Shown here piece by piece: positions 1-10,010 of a DNA stretch of 64,000 bases. The notes under the pieces are model-generated. The model made no database searches. It saw only the letters and a list, made by a program, of their open reading frames with translations, and was not told where the DNA came from. The stretch's first letter is position 1. Every line of letters begins with the position of its first letter. This DNA comes from Lentilactobacillus fungorum (GTDB lineage Bacteria; Bacillota; Bacilli; Lactobacillales; Lactobacillaceae). Location: NCBI RefSeq assembly GCF_016860605.1, contig NZ_BNJR01000016.1, positions 310,001-374,000 on the forward strand. Reading direction: 5' to 3'. A program made the position numbers and the translations under genes.

Positions 1-28
1 TAATATATAAAAAGGAGGTTGTGCGCTG

Positions 29-427
29 ATGTCTATGACTGATCCAATTGCGGACTTTTTAACTCGCATTCGGAATGCGAACATGGTTTACCATGAAACA
101 GTTGAAGTTCCCGCATCAAAAATCAAACGAGACATTGCTGAAATTCTCAAACGTGAGGGTTTTGTTCGCGATGTTGAATATATCGAAGATGACAAGCAAG
201 GCGTTATCCGGGTTTTCCTGAAATATGGAAAGGATAAGCAACGTGTCATCACTGGATTGAAAAGAATCTCTAAGCCAGGTCTGCGTTCATACGTTAAAGC
301 AGATGCTGTTCCTAAGGTTTTAAATGGCCTTGGAATTGCGATTATTTCTACGTCAAACGGTGTCATTACTGATAAACAAGCTCGCGCCCAAAAAATTGGC
401 GGCGAAGTACTAGCATACGTTTGGTAA
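29..427 (+). CDS. rpsH: 30S ribosomal protein S8
   Basis: S8 binds the central domain of 16S rRNA and is a primary assembly protein of the 30S platform; in many bacteria it is also the translational repressor of its operon. The 132-residue product begins with [15 protein letters not shown] after a two-residue MS extension and ends with the S8-typical GGEVLAYVW. The AAAGGAGG at 11-18 lies 10 nt before ATG 29, which decides for this start over the in-frame ATG at 35. It is the first gene of the window, and the rest of the spc operon (rplN, rplX, rplE, rpsN) presumably lies upstream. Identification is certain. Confidence 0.98.
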   Translation: MSMTDPIADFLTRIRNANMVYHETVEVPASKIKRDIAEILKREGFVRDVEYIEDDKQGVIRVFLKYGKDKQRVITGLKRISKPGLRSYVKADAVPKVLNGLGIAIISTSNGVITDKQARAQKIGGEVLAYVW

Positions 428-455
428 TCATTTCATTAAATTGGAGGTGTGATTA

Positions 456-995
456 ATGAGTCGAATTGGTTATAAAACCGTTGTCTTGCCTAAAGGTGTT
501 GAAATTAAGACCGATGGTAACGTTGTTACTGTTAAGGGTTCTAAAGGAACTTTAAGTCGTGAAATGACGCCACATGTCAAGATGAATGTTAAGGACAACG
601 AAGTTAACTTCGAACCTGTTGGCGATTACAACGATAAAGTTCGGGCTTTACACGGAACTGCTCGTGCCAACTTCAACAACATGGTTGAAGGAGTTACCAA
701 CGGATTTAAGAAAACATTGAAACTTGTCGGTGTTGGATACCGTGCGCAACTTAAGGGTAAAACCTTAACGTTAAACGTTGGTTATTCAAACCCAGTTGAG
801 ATGCAGGTACCTGATAACATTACTGTTGAAGTACCTGACAATACAACAATTCATATTAGTGGTATCAGCAAACAGTATGTTGGCGATTTTGCTGCAGCTG
901 TTCGTGATGTTCGTTCACCTGAACCATACAAAGGCAAGGGGATTCGTTACGAGAATGAACATATTATTCGTAAGGAAGGTAAGACTGGTAAGTAA
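456..995 (+). CDS. rplF: 50S ribosomal protein L6
   Basis: L6 sits near the factor-binding region of the large subunit. The 179-residue product has the L6 start ([17 protein letters not shown]) and the C-terminal signature [14 protein letters not shown], which is the conserved L6 tail. The length is normal for the family. GGAGGTG at 443-449 precedes ATG 456. It lies 28 nt after rpsH and 34 nt before rplR in the usual spc order, so it is co-transcribed with both. Confidence 0.98.
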   Translation: MSRIGYKTVVLPKGVEIKTDGNVVTVKGSKGTLSREMTPHVKMNVKDNEVNFEPVGDYNDKVRALHGTARANFNNMVEGVTNGFKKTLKLVGVGYRAQLKGKTLTLNVGYSNPVEMQVPDNITVEVPDNTTIHISGISKQYVGDFAAAVRDVRSPEPYKGKGIRYENEHIIRKEGKTGK

Positions 996-1029
996 ACTAT
1001 CAGCCTAATAAAATTTTGAGGTGACTATT

Positions 1030-1386
1030 TTGATTTCTAAACCAGATAAAAATAAGAGTCGGAAACGCCGTCATAATCGTGTCCGCAACAAAATTTCTGG
1101 TACTGCCGAGCGCCCACGCTTAAATGTTTATCGTTCTAATAAAAACATCTACGCTCAAGTAATTGATGACGTAGCGGGTGTAACGCTTGTTAGTGCCTCA
1201 ACACTTGATTCTGCAGTCAGTGGTGAAAACAAGACTGAACAGGCAGCCAGTGTTGGTAAACTAGTAGCTCAACGTGCAAGCGAAAAGAATATCAAGACGG
1301 TTGTTTTTGACCGTGGTGGCTATTTGTATCATGGCCGGGTTCAAGCTCTTGCCGATGCAGCTCGTGAAAACGGGCTAGAATTCTAA
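1030..1386 (+). CDS. rplR: 50S ribosomal protein L18 (TTG start)
   Basis: L18 binds 5S rRNA with L5 and attaches it to the large subunit. The 118-residue product begins [19 protein letters not shown] and contains the family motifs [20 protein letters not shown] and [20 protein letters not shown] chose TTG 1030 because GAGGTGA at 1018-1024 lies 5 nt before it and the product then has the standard L18 start and length. The in-frame GTG at 1021 is part of that ribosome binding site and has no site of its own. It lies between rplF and rpsE in the usual order. Confidence 0.96.
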   Translation: MISKPDKNKSRKRRHNRVRNKISGTAERPRLNVYRSNKNIYAQVIDDVAGVTLVSASTLDSAVSGENKTEQAASVGKLVAQRASEKNIKTVVFDRGGYLYHGRVQALADAARENGLEF

Positions 1387-1405
1387 AAAGGAGGAATAAC
1401 CGCAC

Positions 1406-1909
1406 ATGAAGAAATTTATTGATCCCGAAAAGTTAGAGCTTGAAGATAACGTCGTATCAATTAACCGGATCACTAAAGTTGTTAAAGGTGGTCGTCGTCT
1501 TCGTTTTGCTGCCTTAGTAGTTGTAGGCGATAAGCACGGTCATGTTGGTTTTGGAACTGGTAAAGCCCAAGAAGTTCCAGAAGCCATTCGTAAAGCAGTT
1601 GAAGCAGCTCGCAAAAACTTGATTGAGGTTCCGATTGTTGGTACAACAATTCCTCACGAAGTTTTGGGAACTTTTGGTGGTGGCCGCATTATGTTGAAAC
1701 CCGCTGAAGAAGGTTCTGGAGTTGCAGCCGGTGGTGCTGTTCGTTCCGTTATGGAATTAGCTGGCATTGATGATGTTACTAGTAAACGTTTAGGCTCCAA
1801 CACACCAATTAACGTTATTCGGGCAACATTCCAAGGCTTAGTTGAACTGAAGAGTGCTGAAGAAGTTTCAGCTCTACGTGGTGTTTCGACCCAACATTTA
1901 GCTGAATAA
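1406..1909 (+). CDS. rpsE: 30S ribosomal protein S5
   Basis: S5 sits at the mRNA entry channel and affects decoding accuracy. The 167-residue product has the N-terminal double-stranded RNA-binding domain (about residues 12-75, with [14 protein letters not shown] and [10 protein letters not shown]) and the C-terminal ribosomal-fold domain ([15 protein letters not shown], then [16 protein letters not shown]). AAAGGAGG at 1387-1394 precedes ATG 1406. It lies 19 nt after rplR and 14 nt before rpmD, in the same operon. Confidence 0.98.
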   Translation: MKKFIDPEKLELEDNVVSINRITKVVKGGRRLRFAALVVVGDKHGHVGFGTGKAQEVPEAIRKAVEAARKNLIEVPIVGTTIPHEVLGTFGGGRIMLKPAEEGSGVAAGGAVRSVMELAGIDDVTSKRLGSNTPINVIRATFQGLVELKSAEEVSALRGVSTQHLAE

Positions 1910-1923
1910 GGAGGGTGTTTTAA

Positions 1924-2109
1924 ATGGCTCAATTAAAAATTACTTTAAAACGTAGCGTAACTCACCGCCTCCCTAAGCAACGTAAAATTGTGAAGGCACT
2001 TGGCCTTGGCCGAGTTAATAGTACCGTTGTCAAACCAGATAACGAATCTATTCGTGGGGCTTTGTTCCAAATCGCTCATTTAATTGAAGTTGAACAAGTT
2101 AAAGACTAA
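1924..2109 (+). CDS. rpmD: 50S ribosomal protein L30
   Basis: L30 is a small globular protein of the large subunit. The 61-residue product contains the family motif [20 protein letters not shown] followed by [19 protein letters not shown] at 1908-1915 overlaps the rpsE stop region and precedes ATG 1924, which suggests tight coupling with rpsE. Length and order (rpsE-rpmD-rplO) are typical. Confidence 0.97.
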   Translation: MAQLKITLKRSVTHRLPKQRKIVKALGLGRVNSTVVKPDNESIRGALFQIAHLIEVEQVKD

Positions 2110-2135
2110 ATCATTTGTAAGGAGGTGCCAATTTC

Positions 2136-2570
2136 ATGAAATTACATGAATTGAAAGCTGCAGAAGGTTCTCGTTCATTGCGGACTCGTAAAGGTCGTGG
2201 CCGTTCAGCAGGAAAGGGAAAGACTGCTGGTCGTGGTCAAAAGGGTCAAAAGGCTCGAAGTAAGACCCGGGTAGGATTCGAAGGTGGCCAAATGCCATTG
2301 TATCGTCGAACTCCTAAGCGCGGCTTCAATAATATTAATCGAAAAGAATATGCGGTCGTTAATGTTGCCAAATTAGAGAGTTTCGATGATGGTACTGAAG
2401 TAACGCCAGAATTGCTTCAAACTTCTGGAATTGTTAAAAATGTTAAATCAGGAATCAAAATTCTTGGTGACGGCAAACTTAGCAAGAAGTTAACTGTTAA
2501 AGCTAATAAATTTTCGAAAGCTGCACAATCCGTTATTGAAAATGCAGGCGGTAAAATCGAGGTGGTTTAA
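2136..2570 (+). CDS. rplO: 50S ribosomal protein L15
   Basis: L15 is a late assembly protein of the 50S subunit. The 144-residue product has the basic glycine-rich N-terminal tail that threads into rRNA ([19 protein letters not shown]) and the motif [27 protein letters not shown] precedes ATG 2136. Its TAA stop shares one base with the ATG of secY (TAATG at 2568-2572), so translation of the two is probably coupled, as in other spc operons. Confidence 0.98.
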   Translation: MKLHELKAAEGSRSLRTRKGRGRSAGKGKTAGRGQKGQKARSKTRVGFEGGQMPLYRRTPKRGFNNINRKEYAVVNVAKLESFDDGTEVTPELLQTSGIVKNVKSGIKILGDGKLSKKLTVKANKFSKAAQSVIENAGGKIEVV

Positions 2571-3886
2571 TGCTCTCGACTTTGGCAGGTGCGTTCAAGG
2601 TTAAGGAAATTCGAAACAAAATTCTCTTTACGCTTTTTGTTTTAGTTATATTCCGATTGGGAGCATACATAACTGTTCCCGGTATTAACGCGAAAGCACT
2701 TCAATCGGTCGCTTCTTCAGGGCTTGTTAGCATTCTGAATACATTCAGTGGTGGTGGTCTTACCAACTATTCGATTTTTGCAATGGGGGTATCACCATAC
2801 ATTACTGCTCAAATTATCATCCAATTGCTCCAAATGGATATTGTTCCACGGTACGTTGAATGGGGTAAGCAAGGAGAGGTTGGTAGGCGGAAGCTAAATC
2901 AGCACACCCGGTACTTAACCGTTATCTTGGCCTTCTTCCAATCCGTTGGAATTACTGCTGGGTTTAACCAATTGAGTAGTTTGAATTTGGTTAATAATCC
3001 AAGTATTAAAACATTTGTGATCATTGGCTTGATTTTGACTGGTGGAACAATGTTGACCACTTGGATGGGTGATATGATTACCGAACGGGGAATTGGAAAT
3101 GGTATTTCCATGATTATCTTCGCCGGTATCGTTGCTAGAATTCCAGTTGGACTGCAATCATTATGGCAACAATATTTTGTTGGCGTTAGTGGTTCGGATT
3201 TATGGCAACCGATTCTTTTTGCCATTGCACTCTTGATTATTGTTTTGGTAATTGTAACGTTTGTGACTTGGGTTCAACAAGCAGAACGGCGAGTGCCAAT
3301 TCAATATACTAGAAGAGTTTCTGGTTCACCTGGTAGCAGTTACCTACCTTTGAAGGTTAACGTTGCTGGAGTTATTCCAGTTATCTTTGCAAGTTCATTT
3401 ATTGCAACGCCACAAACCATTTTGATGGCATTTCAAAATAATTACTCAACTGCAACTTGGTTTCAAATATTAAACAACGTGTTTAATATGCAAACACCGA
3501 CCGGAGCTGCATTTTATACGATCCTGATTGTCATGTTTACGTTCTTCTATGCTTTTGTTCAAGTAAACCCAGAGAAGTTATCTGAAAACTTGCAAAAGCA
3601 AGGAAGTTACATTCCGGGTGTTTGGCCGGGACATGAAACACAATCATACGTTTCCGATTTGTTGATGAAATTAAGTACAGTTGGTGCATTGTTCTTAGGG
3701 GTCGTGTCATTAATTCCATTGATTGCTCAAAACTTGTGGAATTTAGATGAGTCAATTGGCCTTGGTGGAACAAGTTTGCTAATCGTTGTCGGAGTTGCAA
3801 TTGAAACCATTCGTCAGATTCGTGGTTTAATGATGAAGCGTGAGTATGTTGGCTTCATCCACGGGCCACGCCCAACTGATGAATAA
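2570..3886 (+). CDS. secY: protein translocase subunit SecY
   Basis: SecY is the channel subunit of the SecYEG translocon in the cytoplasmic membrane. The 438-residue product shows the ten-helix pattern of the family, the signature GGLTNYSIFAMGVSPYITAQ in the plug/helix 2 region, and the conserved cytosolic loop with RRVPIQY. The length is typical. The start codon overlaps the rplO stop by one base. It is followed by adk after 42 nt, an order common in Firmicutes. Confidence 0.98.
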   Translation: MLSTLAGAFKVKEIRNKILFTLFVLVIFRLGAYITVPGINAKALQSVASSGLVSILNTFSGGGLTNYSIFAMGVSPYITAQIIIQLLQMDIVPRYVEWGKQGEVGRRKLNQHTRYLTVILAFFQSVGITAGFNQLSSLNLVNNPSIKTFVIIGLILTGGTMLTTWMGDMITERGIGNGISMIIFAGIVARIPVGLQSLWQQYFVGVSGSDLWQPILFAIALLIIVLVIVTFVTWVQQAERRVPIQYTRRVSGSPGSSYLPLKVNVAGVIPVIFASSFIATPQTILMAFQNNYSTATWFQILNNVFNMQTPTGAAFYTILIVMFTFFYAFVQVNPEKLSENLQKQGSYIPGVWPGHETQSYVSDLLMKLSTVGALFLGVVSLIPLIAQNLWNLDESIGLGGTSLLIVVGVAIETIRQIRGLMMKREYVGFIHGPRPTDE

Positions 3887-3928
3887 TTTAATCGGGGATA
3901 GTTGCAGGCAACGAGGAGGAAATGTCGC

Positions 3929-4585
3929 ATGTCATTAAACTTAATCTTGATGGGCTTGCCAGGTGCTGGTAAAGGCACGCAGGCTCAATATATTGTCGAT
4001 AAATATCAGATTCCACACATTTCGACTGGCGATATGTTTCGAGAAGCGATTTCTAACGAAACACCACTCGGTCTTAAAGCGAAGGAATATACTGATAAAG
4101 GTAATCTAGTTCCAGATGAAGTGACAAACGGTATCGTCAAAGAACGATTAGCAAAGGATGATACGAAGCCGGGATTCCTTTTGGATGGGTATCCACGGAC
4201 TTTGGAGCAAGCTGATGCATTGGCTAAGATGGCGGATGAACTTGGTAAGCCGTTGTCAGCAGTCATTAATATCGACGTTGATCCCAAGCTGTTGACTGAT
4301 CGATTAACCGGTCGCTTCATTTGTAAGAACTGTGGAGCAACTTATCATAAGTTGTACCACATGCCAAAGGTTCCGGGAACTTGTGACGTTTGTGGTGGTC
4401 ATGAATTTTATCAACGTGAAGACGATAAGCCTGAAGCAGTTAAAAATCGGCTTAAGGTGAACATTAAGATGAATACCCCACTTATTTCATACTACAAGGA
4501 TCGTAACTTACTATTCAACGTTGACGGCAGTCAATCAATTGAAGATGTTTGGCAAAATGTTAATCAGATCCTTAGCACTCTTTAA
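3929..4585 (+). CDS. adk: adenylate kinase
   Basis: Adk interconverts ATP + AMP and 2 ADP. The 218-residue product has the P-loop [10 protein letters not shown] near the N-terminus, the AMP-binding segment STGDMFR, the motif DGYPRT and a long LID domain. The LID holds four cysteines (CKNC ... CDVC), the zinc-binding type of Gram-positive adenylate kinases. ATG 3929 was chosen because GAGGAGGA at 3913-3920 precedes it and the product then starts [18 protein letters not shown]. An upstream TTG at 3902 would add a non-homologous tail. Confidence 0.97.
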   Translation: MSLNLILMGLPGAGKGTQAQYIVDKYQIPHISTGDMFREAISNETPLGLKAKEYTDKGNLVPDEVTNGIVKERLAKDDTKPGFLLDGYPRTLEQADALAKMADELGKPLSAVINIDVDPKLLTDRLTGRFICKNCGATYHKLYHMPKVPGTCDVCGGHEFYQREDDKPEAVKNRLKVNIKMNTPLISYYKDRNLLFNVDGSQSIEDVWQNVNQILSTL

Positions 4586-4709
4586 TCACAATTCATCAGG
4601 TGTTGAGACTATTAGATTGATGAAATATGATGGATGTGTTAGACTATCAAAGGTTTGTCAAGTTAATTTATATGAATTCAATCTAATTTAACATTGGAGG
4701 TGTTATTGA

Positions 4710-4928
4710 GTGGCTAAAGATAATGTTATTGAAGTTGAAGGAAAAGTGGTAGAAACATTGCCAAATGCAATGTTTCGTGTCGAGCTTGAAAACGGACACG
4801 AAATTCTAGCCCATGTTTCTGGGAAAATTAGGATGCATTATATTCGAATTCTCCCTGGAGATAAGGTTACGGTTGAAATGTCTCCTTACGATTTGAGTAA
4901 GGGTAGAATCACTTATCGATTTAAGTAA
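4710..4928 (+). CDS. infA: translation initiation factor IF-1 (GTG start)
   Basis: IF-1 occupies the ribosomal A site during initiation. The 72-residue product is the complete OB-fold protein, starting [20 protein letters not shown] and containing the motif [23 protein letters not shown] at 4696-4701 lies 8 nt before GTG 4710. The 124-nt gap after adk holds a TTCATCA/TGATGAA inverted repeat (about 4592-4624) without a T-run and no convincing promoter. Confidence 0.97.
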   Translation: MAKDNVIEVEGKVVETLPNAMFRVELENGHEILAHVSGKIRMHYIRILPGDKVTVEMSPYDLSKGRITYRFK

Positions 4929-4963
4929 TTCTTGTCTTCATCATTTTTCGAGGAGGATTAAAA

Positions 4964-5083
4964 ATGAAAGTACGACCATCAGTTAAACCAATGTGTGAAC
5001 ATTGTAAAGTAATCAAGCGAAAAGGCCGAGTAATGATTATTTGCTCAGCAAATCCAAAGCATAAACAACGCCAAGGTAAATAA
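4964..5083 (+). CDS. rpmJ: 50S ribosomal protein L36
   Basis: This is the smallest ribosomal protein. It is 39 residues, starts [20 protein letters not shown] and ends [11 protein letters not shown]. The zinc ligands C-x2-C (CEHC), a third Cys and the final His are all present, so this is the zinc-binding form. AGGAGG at 4951-4956 lies 7 nt before ATG 4964. It sits between infA and rpsM, the universal order in Firmicutes. Confidence 0.97.
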   Translation: MKVRPSVKPMCEHCKVIKRKGRVMIICSANPKHKQRQGK

Positions 5084-5107
5084 ACGTAAACAGGAGGTGT
5101 ATGCTCA

Positions 5108-5470
5108 ATGGCTCGTATTGCCGGAATTGATTTACCCCGTGACAAACGAATTGTTATCGGATTAACGTATATATTTGGTATTGGTACCTCTACTTCTGAA
5201 AAGATCCTAGCTCAAGCTGGCGTTTCAGAAGATGTTCGTGTGCGCGATTTAACACCAGATCAAGAAGACAAGATTCGAGAGATTGTCAGCAATCTTAAAA
5301 TTGAAGGTGACTTACGTCGTGAAGTCAGCATGAATATCAAGCGCCTTCAAGAAATTGGTTCATATCGTGGAATGCGTCATCGTCGTGGCCTTCCAGTTCG
5401 TGGTCAACATACCAAGAACAATGCCCGTACCAGAAAAGGCAGCAAAGTTGCTGCAGGCAGAAGAAAATAA
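5108..5470 (+). CDS. rpsM: 30S ribosomal protein S13
   Basis: S13 lies in the head of the small subunit and contacts the P-site tRNA and the inter-subunit bridge. The 120-residue product begins [20 protein letters not shown] and has the basic C-terminal motif [20 protein letters not shown]. Its helix-two-turn-helix segment ([16 protein letters not shown]) is intact. AGGAGGTG precedes the ATG, and it is 24 nt from rpmJ. Confidence 0.98.
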   Translation: MARIAGIDLPRDKRIVIGLTYIFGIGTSTSEKILAQAGVSEDVRVRDLTPDQEDKIREIVSNLKIEGDLRREVSMNIKRLQEIGSYRGMRHRRGLPVRGQHTKNNARTRKGSKVAAGRRK

Positions 5471-5495
5471 TTAATAAAGGAGGTCATCTGTTTTT

Positions 5496-5885
5496 ATGGT
5501 AAACAAAAAGACAAGTCGCAAGCGCCGGGCTAAAAAGAATATTGCGGCAGGAATTGCCCATATTCATTCAACTTTTAATAATACTTTAGTTATGATTACT
5601 GACGCCCAAGGGAATGCTGTTTCCTGGTCATCAGCTGGTGCATTGGGCTTCCGTGGAAGTCGTAAGTCAACACCATTTGCTGCTCAAATGGCTGCTGAAG
5701 CTGCTGCCAAGGCTTCAATGGAGCATGGCATGAAGTCCGTTGAAGTAGCAGTCAAAGGGCCAGGCTCTGGTCGTGAAGCTGCTATTCGTGCACTACAAGC
5801 TACTGGTTTGGAAGTCACTGCTATTCGTGATGTTACTCCGGTACCTCACAATGGATCTCGTCCTCCAAAGCGTCGTCGAGTTTAA
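5496..5885 (+). CDS. rpsK: 30S ribosomal protein S11
   Basis: S11 forms part of the platform and the mRNA exit channel. The 129-residue product contains [20 protein letters not shown], the central [16 protein letters not shown] and the C-terminal [19 protein letters not shown], all diagnostic. AAAGGAGGT precedes ATG 5496. The stop is followed by 94 nt before rpoA, without a clear terminator. Confidence 0.98.
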   Translation: MVNKKTSRKRRAKKNIAAGIAHIHSTFNNTLVMITDAQGNAVSWSSAGALGFRGSRKSTPFAAQMAAEAAAKASMEHGMKSVEVAVKGPGSGREAAIRALQATGLEVTAIRDVTPVPHNGSRPPKRRRV

Positions 5886-5979
5886 TTAGAGACATTCAAT
5901 ATAGTGAAGTTTATTTTGTTTGGGTATATTGATATTTTGCATGTAGACTCACGCGTTTTGAAAGGGGTTAATGATAAGA

Positions 5980-6930
5980 ATGATTGAATTTGAAAAGCCT
6001 AACATTCATAAGATAGAAGAGACTAAGAACTATGGTGAAGTCGTTGTTGAACCACTTGAACGTGGCTATGGGACTACCCTTGGTAATTCACTACGACGAA
6101 CCCTATTGTCATCACTCCCTGGTGCTGCAGTTACGAGTATTCAAATTGATGATGTTCTTCATGAATTTTCAACCATTAAGGGTGTCGTTGAAGATGTTAC
6201 CCAGATTATCTTGAATGTTAAGAAAATTTCTTTGAAATTAGATGGGCCAGAAGATGAAGAAGAGAATTTAGAAATTGACGTCATTGGTCCTGCTGATGTT
6301 ACTGCCGGTGATATCCAAGGTGATAGTGATGTAACTGTTTTGAATCCAGATTTACACATCGCTACTGTTGCCGATGGTGCTACCTTTCACATGCGCTTAA
6401 CTGCCAATAAGGGTCGAGGTTACGTTTCAGCTGTCGAAAATAAGAAGCGTAGTTCTGAGATGCCGATTGGCGTTCTTCCGGTTGATTCAATTTATACCCC
6501 AATCGAACGTGTCAACTATCAAGTTGAAAGCACCCGGGTTGGCCAACGTGATGATTTCGATAAGCTTACTTTGGATGTTTGGACTGATGGGTCTATAACG
6601 CCAAGCGAAGCGGTTAGTTTAGCAGCTAAGATTTTAACTGAACATCTTGAAATGTTCGTTGATTTAACTGATGAAGCTAAAAACACCGAAATTATGGTTG
6701 AAAAAGAAGAGACCCACAAAGAAAAAATGCTGGAAATGACAATTGAAGAATTGGACTTATCTGTTCGTTCATATAATTGTCTTAAGCGTGCCGGTATTAA
6801 CACTGTTCAAGAACTGACTGAAAAGACTGAAGCGGACATGATGAAAGTTCGTAATTTAGGTCGTAAGTCACTTGAAGAGGTCAAAGAAAAATTAGCTGCA
6901 TTAGGCCTTTCACTTCGTAAAGAAGACTAA
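5980..6930 (+). CDS. rpoA: DNA-directed RNA polymerase subunit alpha
   Basis: The alpha subunit dimerises to nucleate RNA polymerase assembly. The product is 316 residues from ATG 5980, the start that gives the family-typical [14 protein letters not shown]. An in-frame ATG at 5971 is only 3 nt from the AAAGGGG site (5961-5967) and would add MIR. The N-terminal domain carries [20 protein letters not shown]. The C-terminal domain (about residue 245 on, with [19 protein letters not shown]) is the DNA/activator-contacting alpha-CTD. It lies between rpsK and rplQ as usual. Confidence 0.97.
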   Translation: MIEFEKPNIHKIEETKNYGEVVVEPLERGYGTTLGNSLRRTLLSSLPGAAVTSIQIDDVLHEFSTIKGVVEDVTQIILNVKKISLKLDGPEDEEENLEIDVIGPADVTAGDIQGDSDVTVLNPDLHIATVADGATFHMRLTANKGRGYVSAVENKKRSSEMPIGVLPVDSIYTPIERVNYQVESTRVGQRDDFDKLTLDVWTDGSITPSEAVSLAAKILTEHLEMFVDLTDEAKNTEIMVEKEETHKEKMLEMTIEELDLSVRSYNCLKRAGINTVQELTEKTEADMMKVRNLGRKSLEEVKEKLAALGLSLRKED

Positions 6931-6957
6931 TAAATTAAAAAGGAGGACATCTAAATT

Positions 6958-7341
6958 ATGAGTTATCGGAAATTACAGCGTAGCAGCGCTCATCGGCGTT
7001 CATTGCTTCGTAATTTAACCACTGATTTGTTAATTCATGGTCAAATTGTAACAACGGAAGCAAAGGCTAAAGAAGTTCGTTCCACTGCCGATAAGATGAT
7101 TTCACTTGGTAAGCGCGGTGACTTGCATGCTCGTCGTCAAGCTGCTGCATTTATTCGAGACGTTGTTGCTGATGTTAAAGAAGACGGTGATGATATTACC
7201 GTTACTACTGCATTGCAAAAAACTTTCGGTGAATTAGCTACTAAGTATGCTGATCGTAATGGTGGCTACACTCGCATTTTAAAGACCATGCCTCGTCGTG
7301 GTGATGGTGCACCAATGGTTATCCTTGAATTAGTTGACTAA
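6958..7341 (+). CDS. rplQ: 50S ribosomal protein L17
   Basis: L17 lies near the polypeptide exit tunnel. The 127-residue product begins [20 protein letters not shown] and ends [13 protein letters not shown], both family signatures. AAAGGAGG precedes ATG 6958. It closes the alpha operon, and the RNA element at 7374-7480 follows. Confidence 0.98.
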   Translation: MSYRKLQRSSAHRRSLLRNLTTDLLIHGQIVTTEAKAKEVRSTADKMISLGKRGDLHARRQAAAFIRDVVADVKEDGDDITVTTALQKTFGELATKYADRNGGYTRILKTMPRRGDGAPMVILELVD

Positions 7342-7373
7342 CCGTCTTTAGTTCAATCACATATTTTCACGAG

Positions 7374-7480
7374 AATCACTCAGGTTATTGGTATAGAACG
7401 CTATGATGGTGGAATCTTTCCTAGTCTAGTTTGAATGTGAGGTTTCGCTCACGCACTGATCTCCTGTAAGTGATTTTTTT
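7374..7480 (+). ncRNA. L17 downstream element (3'-UTR RNA/terminator)
   Basis: A structured RNA lies directly after rplQ. AATCACTCAGG (7374-7384) pairs with CCTG-TA-AGTGATT (7463-7475) with a two-base bulge, closing a roughly 100-nt domain that ends in a T-run (7474-7480). Inside are the small hairpins ATAG-aacg-CTAT (about 7392-7403) and GTGAG-GTTTCG-CTCAC (7437-7452). A conserved L17 downstream element is known in lactic acid bacteria and Listeria immediately after rplQ. Position and architecture fit; the family assignment is from position and fold, not from a covariance search. It probably also ends the alpha operon transcript. Confidence 0.75.
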
Positions 7481-7528
7481 GTACATAAATCTATTGAGTT
7501 GAGCAGTTAAATCATGAGGAACGCATCA

Positions 7529-8362
7529 ATGAAAGACATTATTCAAATTCAAAACATTTCATTCAATTATTCCAACCAGCCACGCTTATTTGATGGGCTA
7601 TCACTCGATGTTCATCAAGGCGAGTGGCTGGCACTTATTGGGCAAAACGGTAGCGGTAAAAGCACGCTGGCTAGGTTAATTGATGGCCTCAACGTCTTAA
7701 CCAAAGGTCAAATTTTGGTAGCTGGGATGCCAGTTAATGATGCCAATGTTCTGAAAATTCGTAATAAGATTGGCATGGTCTTTCAAAATCCAGAAGACCA
7801 ATTTGTTGGGGCCACGGTTGAGGACGACGTTGCGTTTGGGCTGGAAAATCGACAAGTTGATCGCCAAAAGATGCATGATATTGTTAAGCAAAGTTTAAAG
7901 AGTGTAAATATGTGGGAATTTCGAGACCGAATCCCGGCTAATTTATCTGGTGGTCAAAAGCAACGAGTAGCGATTGCCGGTATTATTGCGTTAAGTCCAG
8001 AAATTATTATTTTGGATGAAGCAACGAGTATGCTGGATCCACGTGGACGCCAGGATATCTTAAACTTAGTTCGGCAGATCAAGGAGAAGAATCACTTGAC
8101 GGTTATTTCGATTACCCATGATATTGACGAAGCCGCTGGCGCAGACCGGGTTGTTATTATCAATAAGGGGCAAAAAATTGATGAGGATACGCCAGCCCAA
8201 ATTTTCAAACATCCCAAACGACTTGAACAAATTGGCTTGGATGTTCCTTACACTTCCCAATTGATTGCGGCATTATCGAAGCGAAGCGTTCATGCAGCTA
8301 AGGAATACTTGAATAGCGAGGAGTTAATCACATGGATCAAGCAATTAGTTTCGACCACGTAA
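7529..8362 (+). CDS. ecfA1: ECF transporter ATP-binding protein EcfA1
   Basis: This is one of two ATPases of the group II energy-coupling factor module that powers vitamin uptake through exchangeable S components. The 277-residue product has Walker [10 protein letters not shown], the Q-loop FQNPEDQ, the ABC signature NLSGGQKQR, Walker [14 protein letters not shown] (the usual D-E-P variant is D-E-A here, as in EcfA1) and the H-loop histidine in SITHDID. TGAGGA at 7515-7520 favours ATG 7529; an in-frame ATG at 7514 is the alternative. The last 31 nt overlap ecfA2. Confidence 0.94.
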   Translation: MKDIIQIQNISFNYSNQPRLFDGLSLDVHQGEWLALIGQNGSGKSTLARLIDGLNVLTKGQILVAGMPVNDANVLKIRNKIGMVFQNPEDQFVGATVEDDVAFGLENRQVDRQKMHDIVKQSLKSVNMWEFRDRIPANLSGGQKQRVAIAGIIALSPEIIILDEATSMLDPRGRQDILNLVRQIKEKNHLTVISITHDIDEAAGADRVVIINKGQKIDEDTPAQIFKHPKRLEQIGLDVPYTSQLIAALSKRSVHAAKEYLNSEELITWIKQLVSTT

Positions 8363-9210
8363 CCCATACGTACCAAGCCAAAACCCCTTATGCCCAAGAC
8401 GCACTTAATGATGTTTCGGTGACGATTGCCGAAAATTCATTTACGGCCATCATTGGGCACACAGGGAGTGGTAAGTCGACACTGGTCCAACACATTAATG
8501 CCTTGTTAAAGCCAACTCAAGGAACAATTAAAGTGCATGATAAGCTGATCACGCCGACAACTACTAACAAAAATTTGAAAGAATTTCGCCGCCATGTTGG
8601 CATGGTTTTTCAATTTCCTGAAAAGCAATTATTTGAAGAGACGGTGATTAAGGATATTATGTTTGGCCCAAAGAATTATGGGGTGAGCGAGGCGGATGCC
8701 AAGCATGCTGCTGTTGATGCAATGAATCTAGTTGGCTTAGATCAATCATTAGCTGAAAAGTCCCCGTTCGACCTTTCGGGTGGGCAAATGCGGCGGGTTG
8801 CCATTGCTGGGGTTTTGGCGATGAGACCAGAAATCCTAATCTTAGATGAACCAACTGCTGGATTAGATCCTCAGGGTCACAAAGAAATGATGACCTTGGC
8901 TCAGCGCCTGCATGATCACGATCAAATGACGATCATTCTAGTAACACATCAGATGGATGACGTTGTGAATTACGCTTCTCAAGTCATTGTCATGGATCGG
9001 GGCAAAATTGTAAAGACTGGATCGCCGGCTCAAATTTTTGCAGATCCTGAATGGGTATATGAGAGGCAATTAAACTTACCAAGCAGTACTGAATTTGCGC
9101 AAAGATTAATTGACGCTGGCATCCCTATGGGTAAGCTGCCGTTAACGGTCAATCAACTTGCTGATCGGATTGCTGAACTTGTAGCGAAGGGAGACAGTAT
9201 GAATGAATAA
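8332..9210 (+). CDS. ecfA2: ECF transporter ATP-binding protein EcfA2
   Basis: This is the second ATPase of the ECF module, forming a heterodimer with EcfA1. The 292-residue product has Walker [23 protein letters not shown] at the Q-loop, signature DLSGGQMRR and Walker [22 protein letters not shown] lies just upstream of ATG 8332 inside the end of ecfA1, and the two frames overlap by 31 nt. The overlap and the 8-nt overlap with ecfT point to translational coupling of the three subunits. Confidence 0.95.
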   Translation: MDQAISFDHVTHTYQAKTPYAQDALNDVSVTIAENSFTAIIGHTGSGKSTLVQHINALLKPTQGTIKVHDKLITPTTTNKNLKEFRRHVGMVFQFPEKQLFEETVIKDIMFGPKNYGVSEADAKHAAVDAMNLVGLDQSLAEKSPFDLSGGQMRRVAIAGVLAMRPEILILDEPTAGLDPQGHKEMMTLAQRLHDHDQMTIILVTHQMDDVVNYASQVIVMDRGKIVKTGSPAQIFADPEWVYERQLNLPSSTEFAQRLIDAGIPMGKLPLTVNQLADRIAELVAKGDSMNE

Positions 9211-10000
9211 CTTCCTTTTTGGCCGCTATTTACCTGGGAATTCATGGATTCATCAGATGAGTCCGCAGTCAAAACTAACCCTGAGTTTCTACTTTGTGGT
9301 AGTCATCTTTTTTGCAAACAATTTAGCTTCCTATGGCGCTTTAGCTGCGCTGATTATAGTCGTTGTCTTACTTTCAGGAGTATCAATCACATTTTTTCTT
9401 AAAGGAATTCGGCCGCTAATTTGGCTGATCATTTTTACAGTTAGTCTGCAGATCCTTTTTAGTGCGGGCGGTCATGTTTTTTGGCAATGGGGGCCGTTTT
9501 CAATCTCTGATTTAAGCTTGATTAACGGTGGCTATATCTTTATTAGATTTTTGCTAATCATCATGATTTCAACGGTTTTGACACTCACAACGACCCCTTT
9601 AGCAATTGCCGATGGTGTTCAAACGGTTCTTAAGCCGCTTAAGAAGATCCATTTTCCTGTTGATACGCTTGCCCTGATGTTATCAATCGCGCTGCGGTTT
9701 GTCCCGACCCTAATGGACGAAATGGGAACAATTTTGAATGCCCAGCGGTCTCGAGGGGTTGACTTTGGGTCTGGCAGTTTAAAGCATCGGGTTCAAGCTG
9801 CTGTCCCGCTTTTGGTACCTTTATTTACAGGTGCCATCAATCACGCGGAAAACCTGTCAACGGCCATGGAAGCGCGGGGATTTTCAGATAGTGAGCACCG
9901 AAGCAAATATCGGGTCTACCGTTGGCAAGGAAAAGATACCATCAGCTGGCTTGCATTTTTAGCGGTTGGCGGGTTGGTTTTATGGATTAGAAAACATTGA
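9203..10000 (+). CDS. ecfT: ECF transporter transmembrane protein EcfT
   Basis: EcfT is the scaffold membrane subunit that joins the ATPases to S components. The 265-residue product has about five to six hydrophobic segments and the two coupling-helix motifs of the family: an SRG within [10 protein letters not shown] and an ARG within AMEARGFSD. Its start overlaps ecfA2 by 8 nt, and truA begins about 10 nt after its stop. It would serve several vitamin S components, including bioY and the S component at 11943 in this window (inference). Confidence 0.94.
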   Translation: MNNFLFGRYLPGNSWIHQMSPQSKLTLSFYFVVVIFFANNLASYGALAALIIVVVLLSGVSITFFLKGIRPLIWLIIFTVSLQILFSAGGHVFWQWGPFSISDLSLINGGYIFIRFLLIIMISTVLTLTTTPLAIADGVQTVLKPLKKIHFPVDTLALMLSIALRFVPTLMDEMGTILNAQRSRGVDFGSGSLKHRVQAAVPLLVPLFTGAINHAENLSTAMEARGFSDSEHRSKYRVYRWQGKDTISWLAFLAVGGLVLWIRKH

Positions 10001-10010
10001 GGTGATCACA

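Noticed and set aside
3537-3800. Minus-strand open frames across secY and other ribosomal genes
   Set aside because: They are antisense shadows of well-identified genes, without binding sites.
4592-4624. TTCATCA/TGATGAA inverted repeat before infA as a deo-type operator
   Set aside because: The half-sites are in the opposite order and spacing to the deo palindrome; probably chance.
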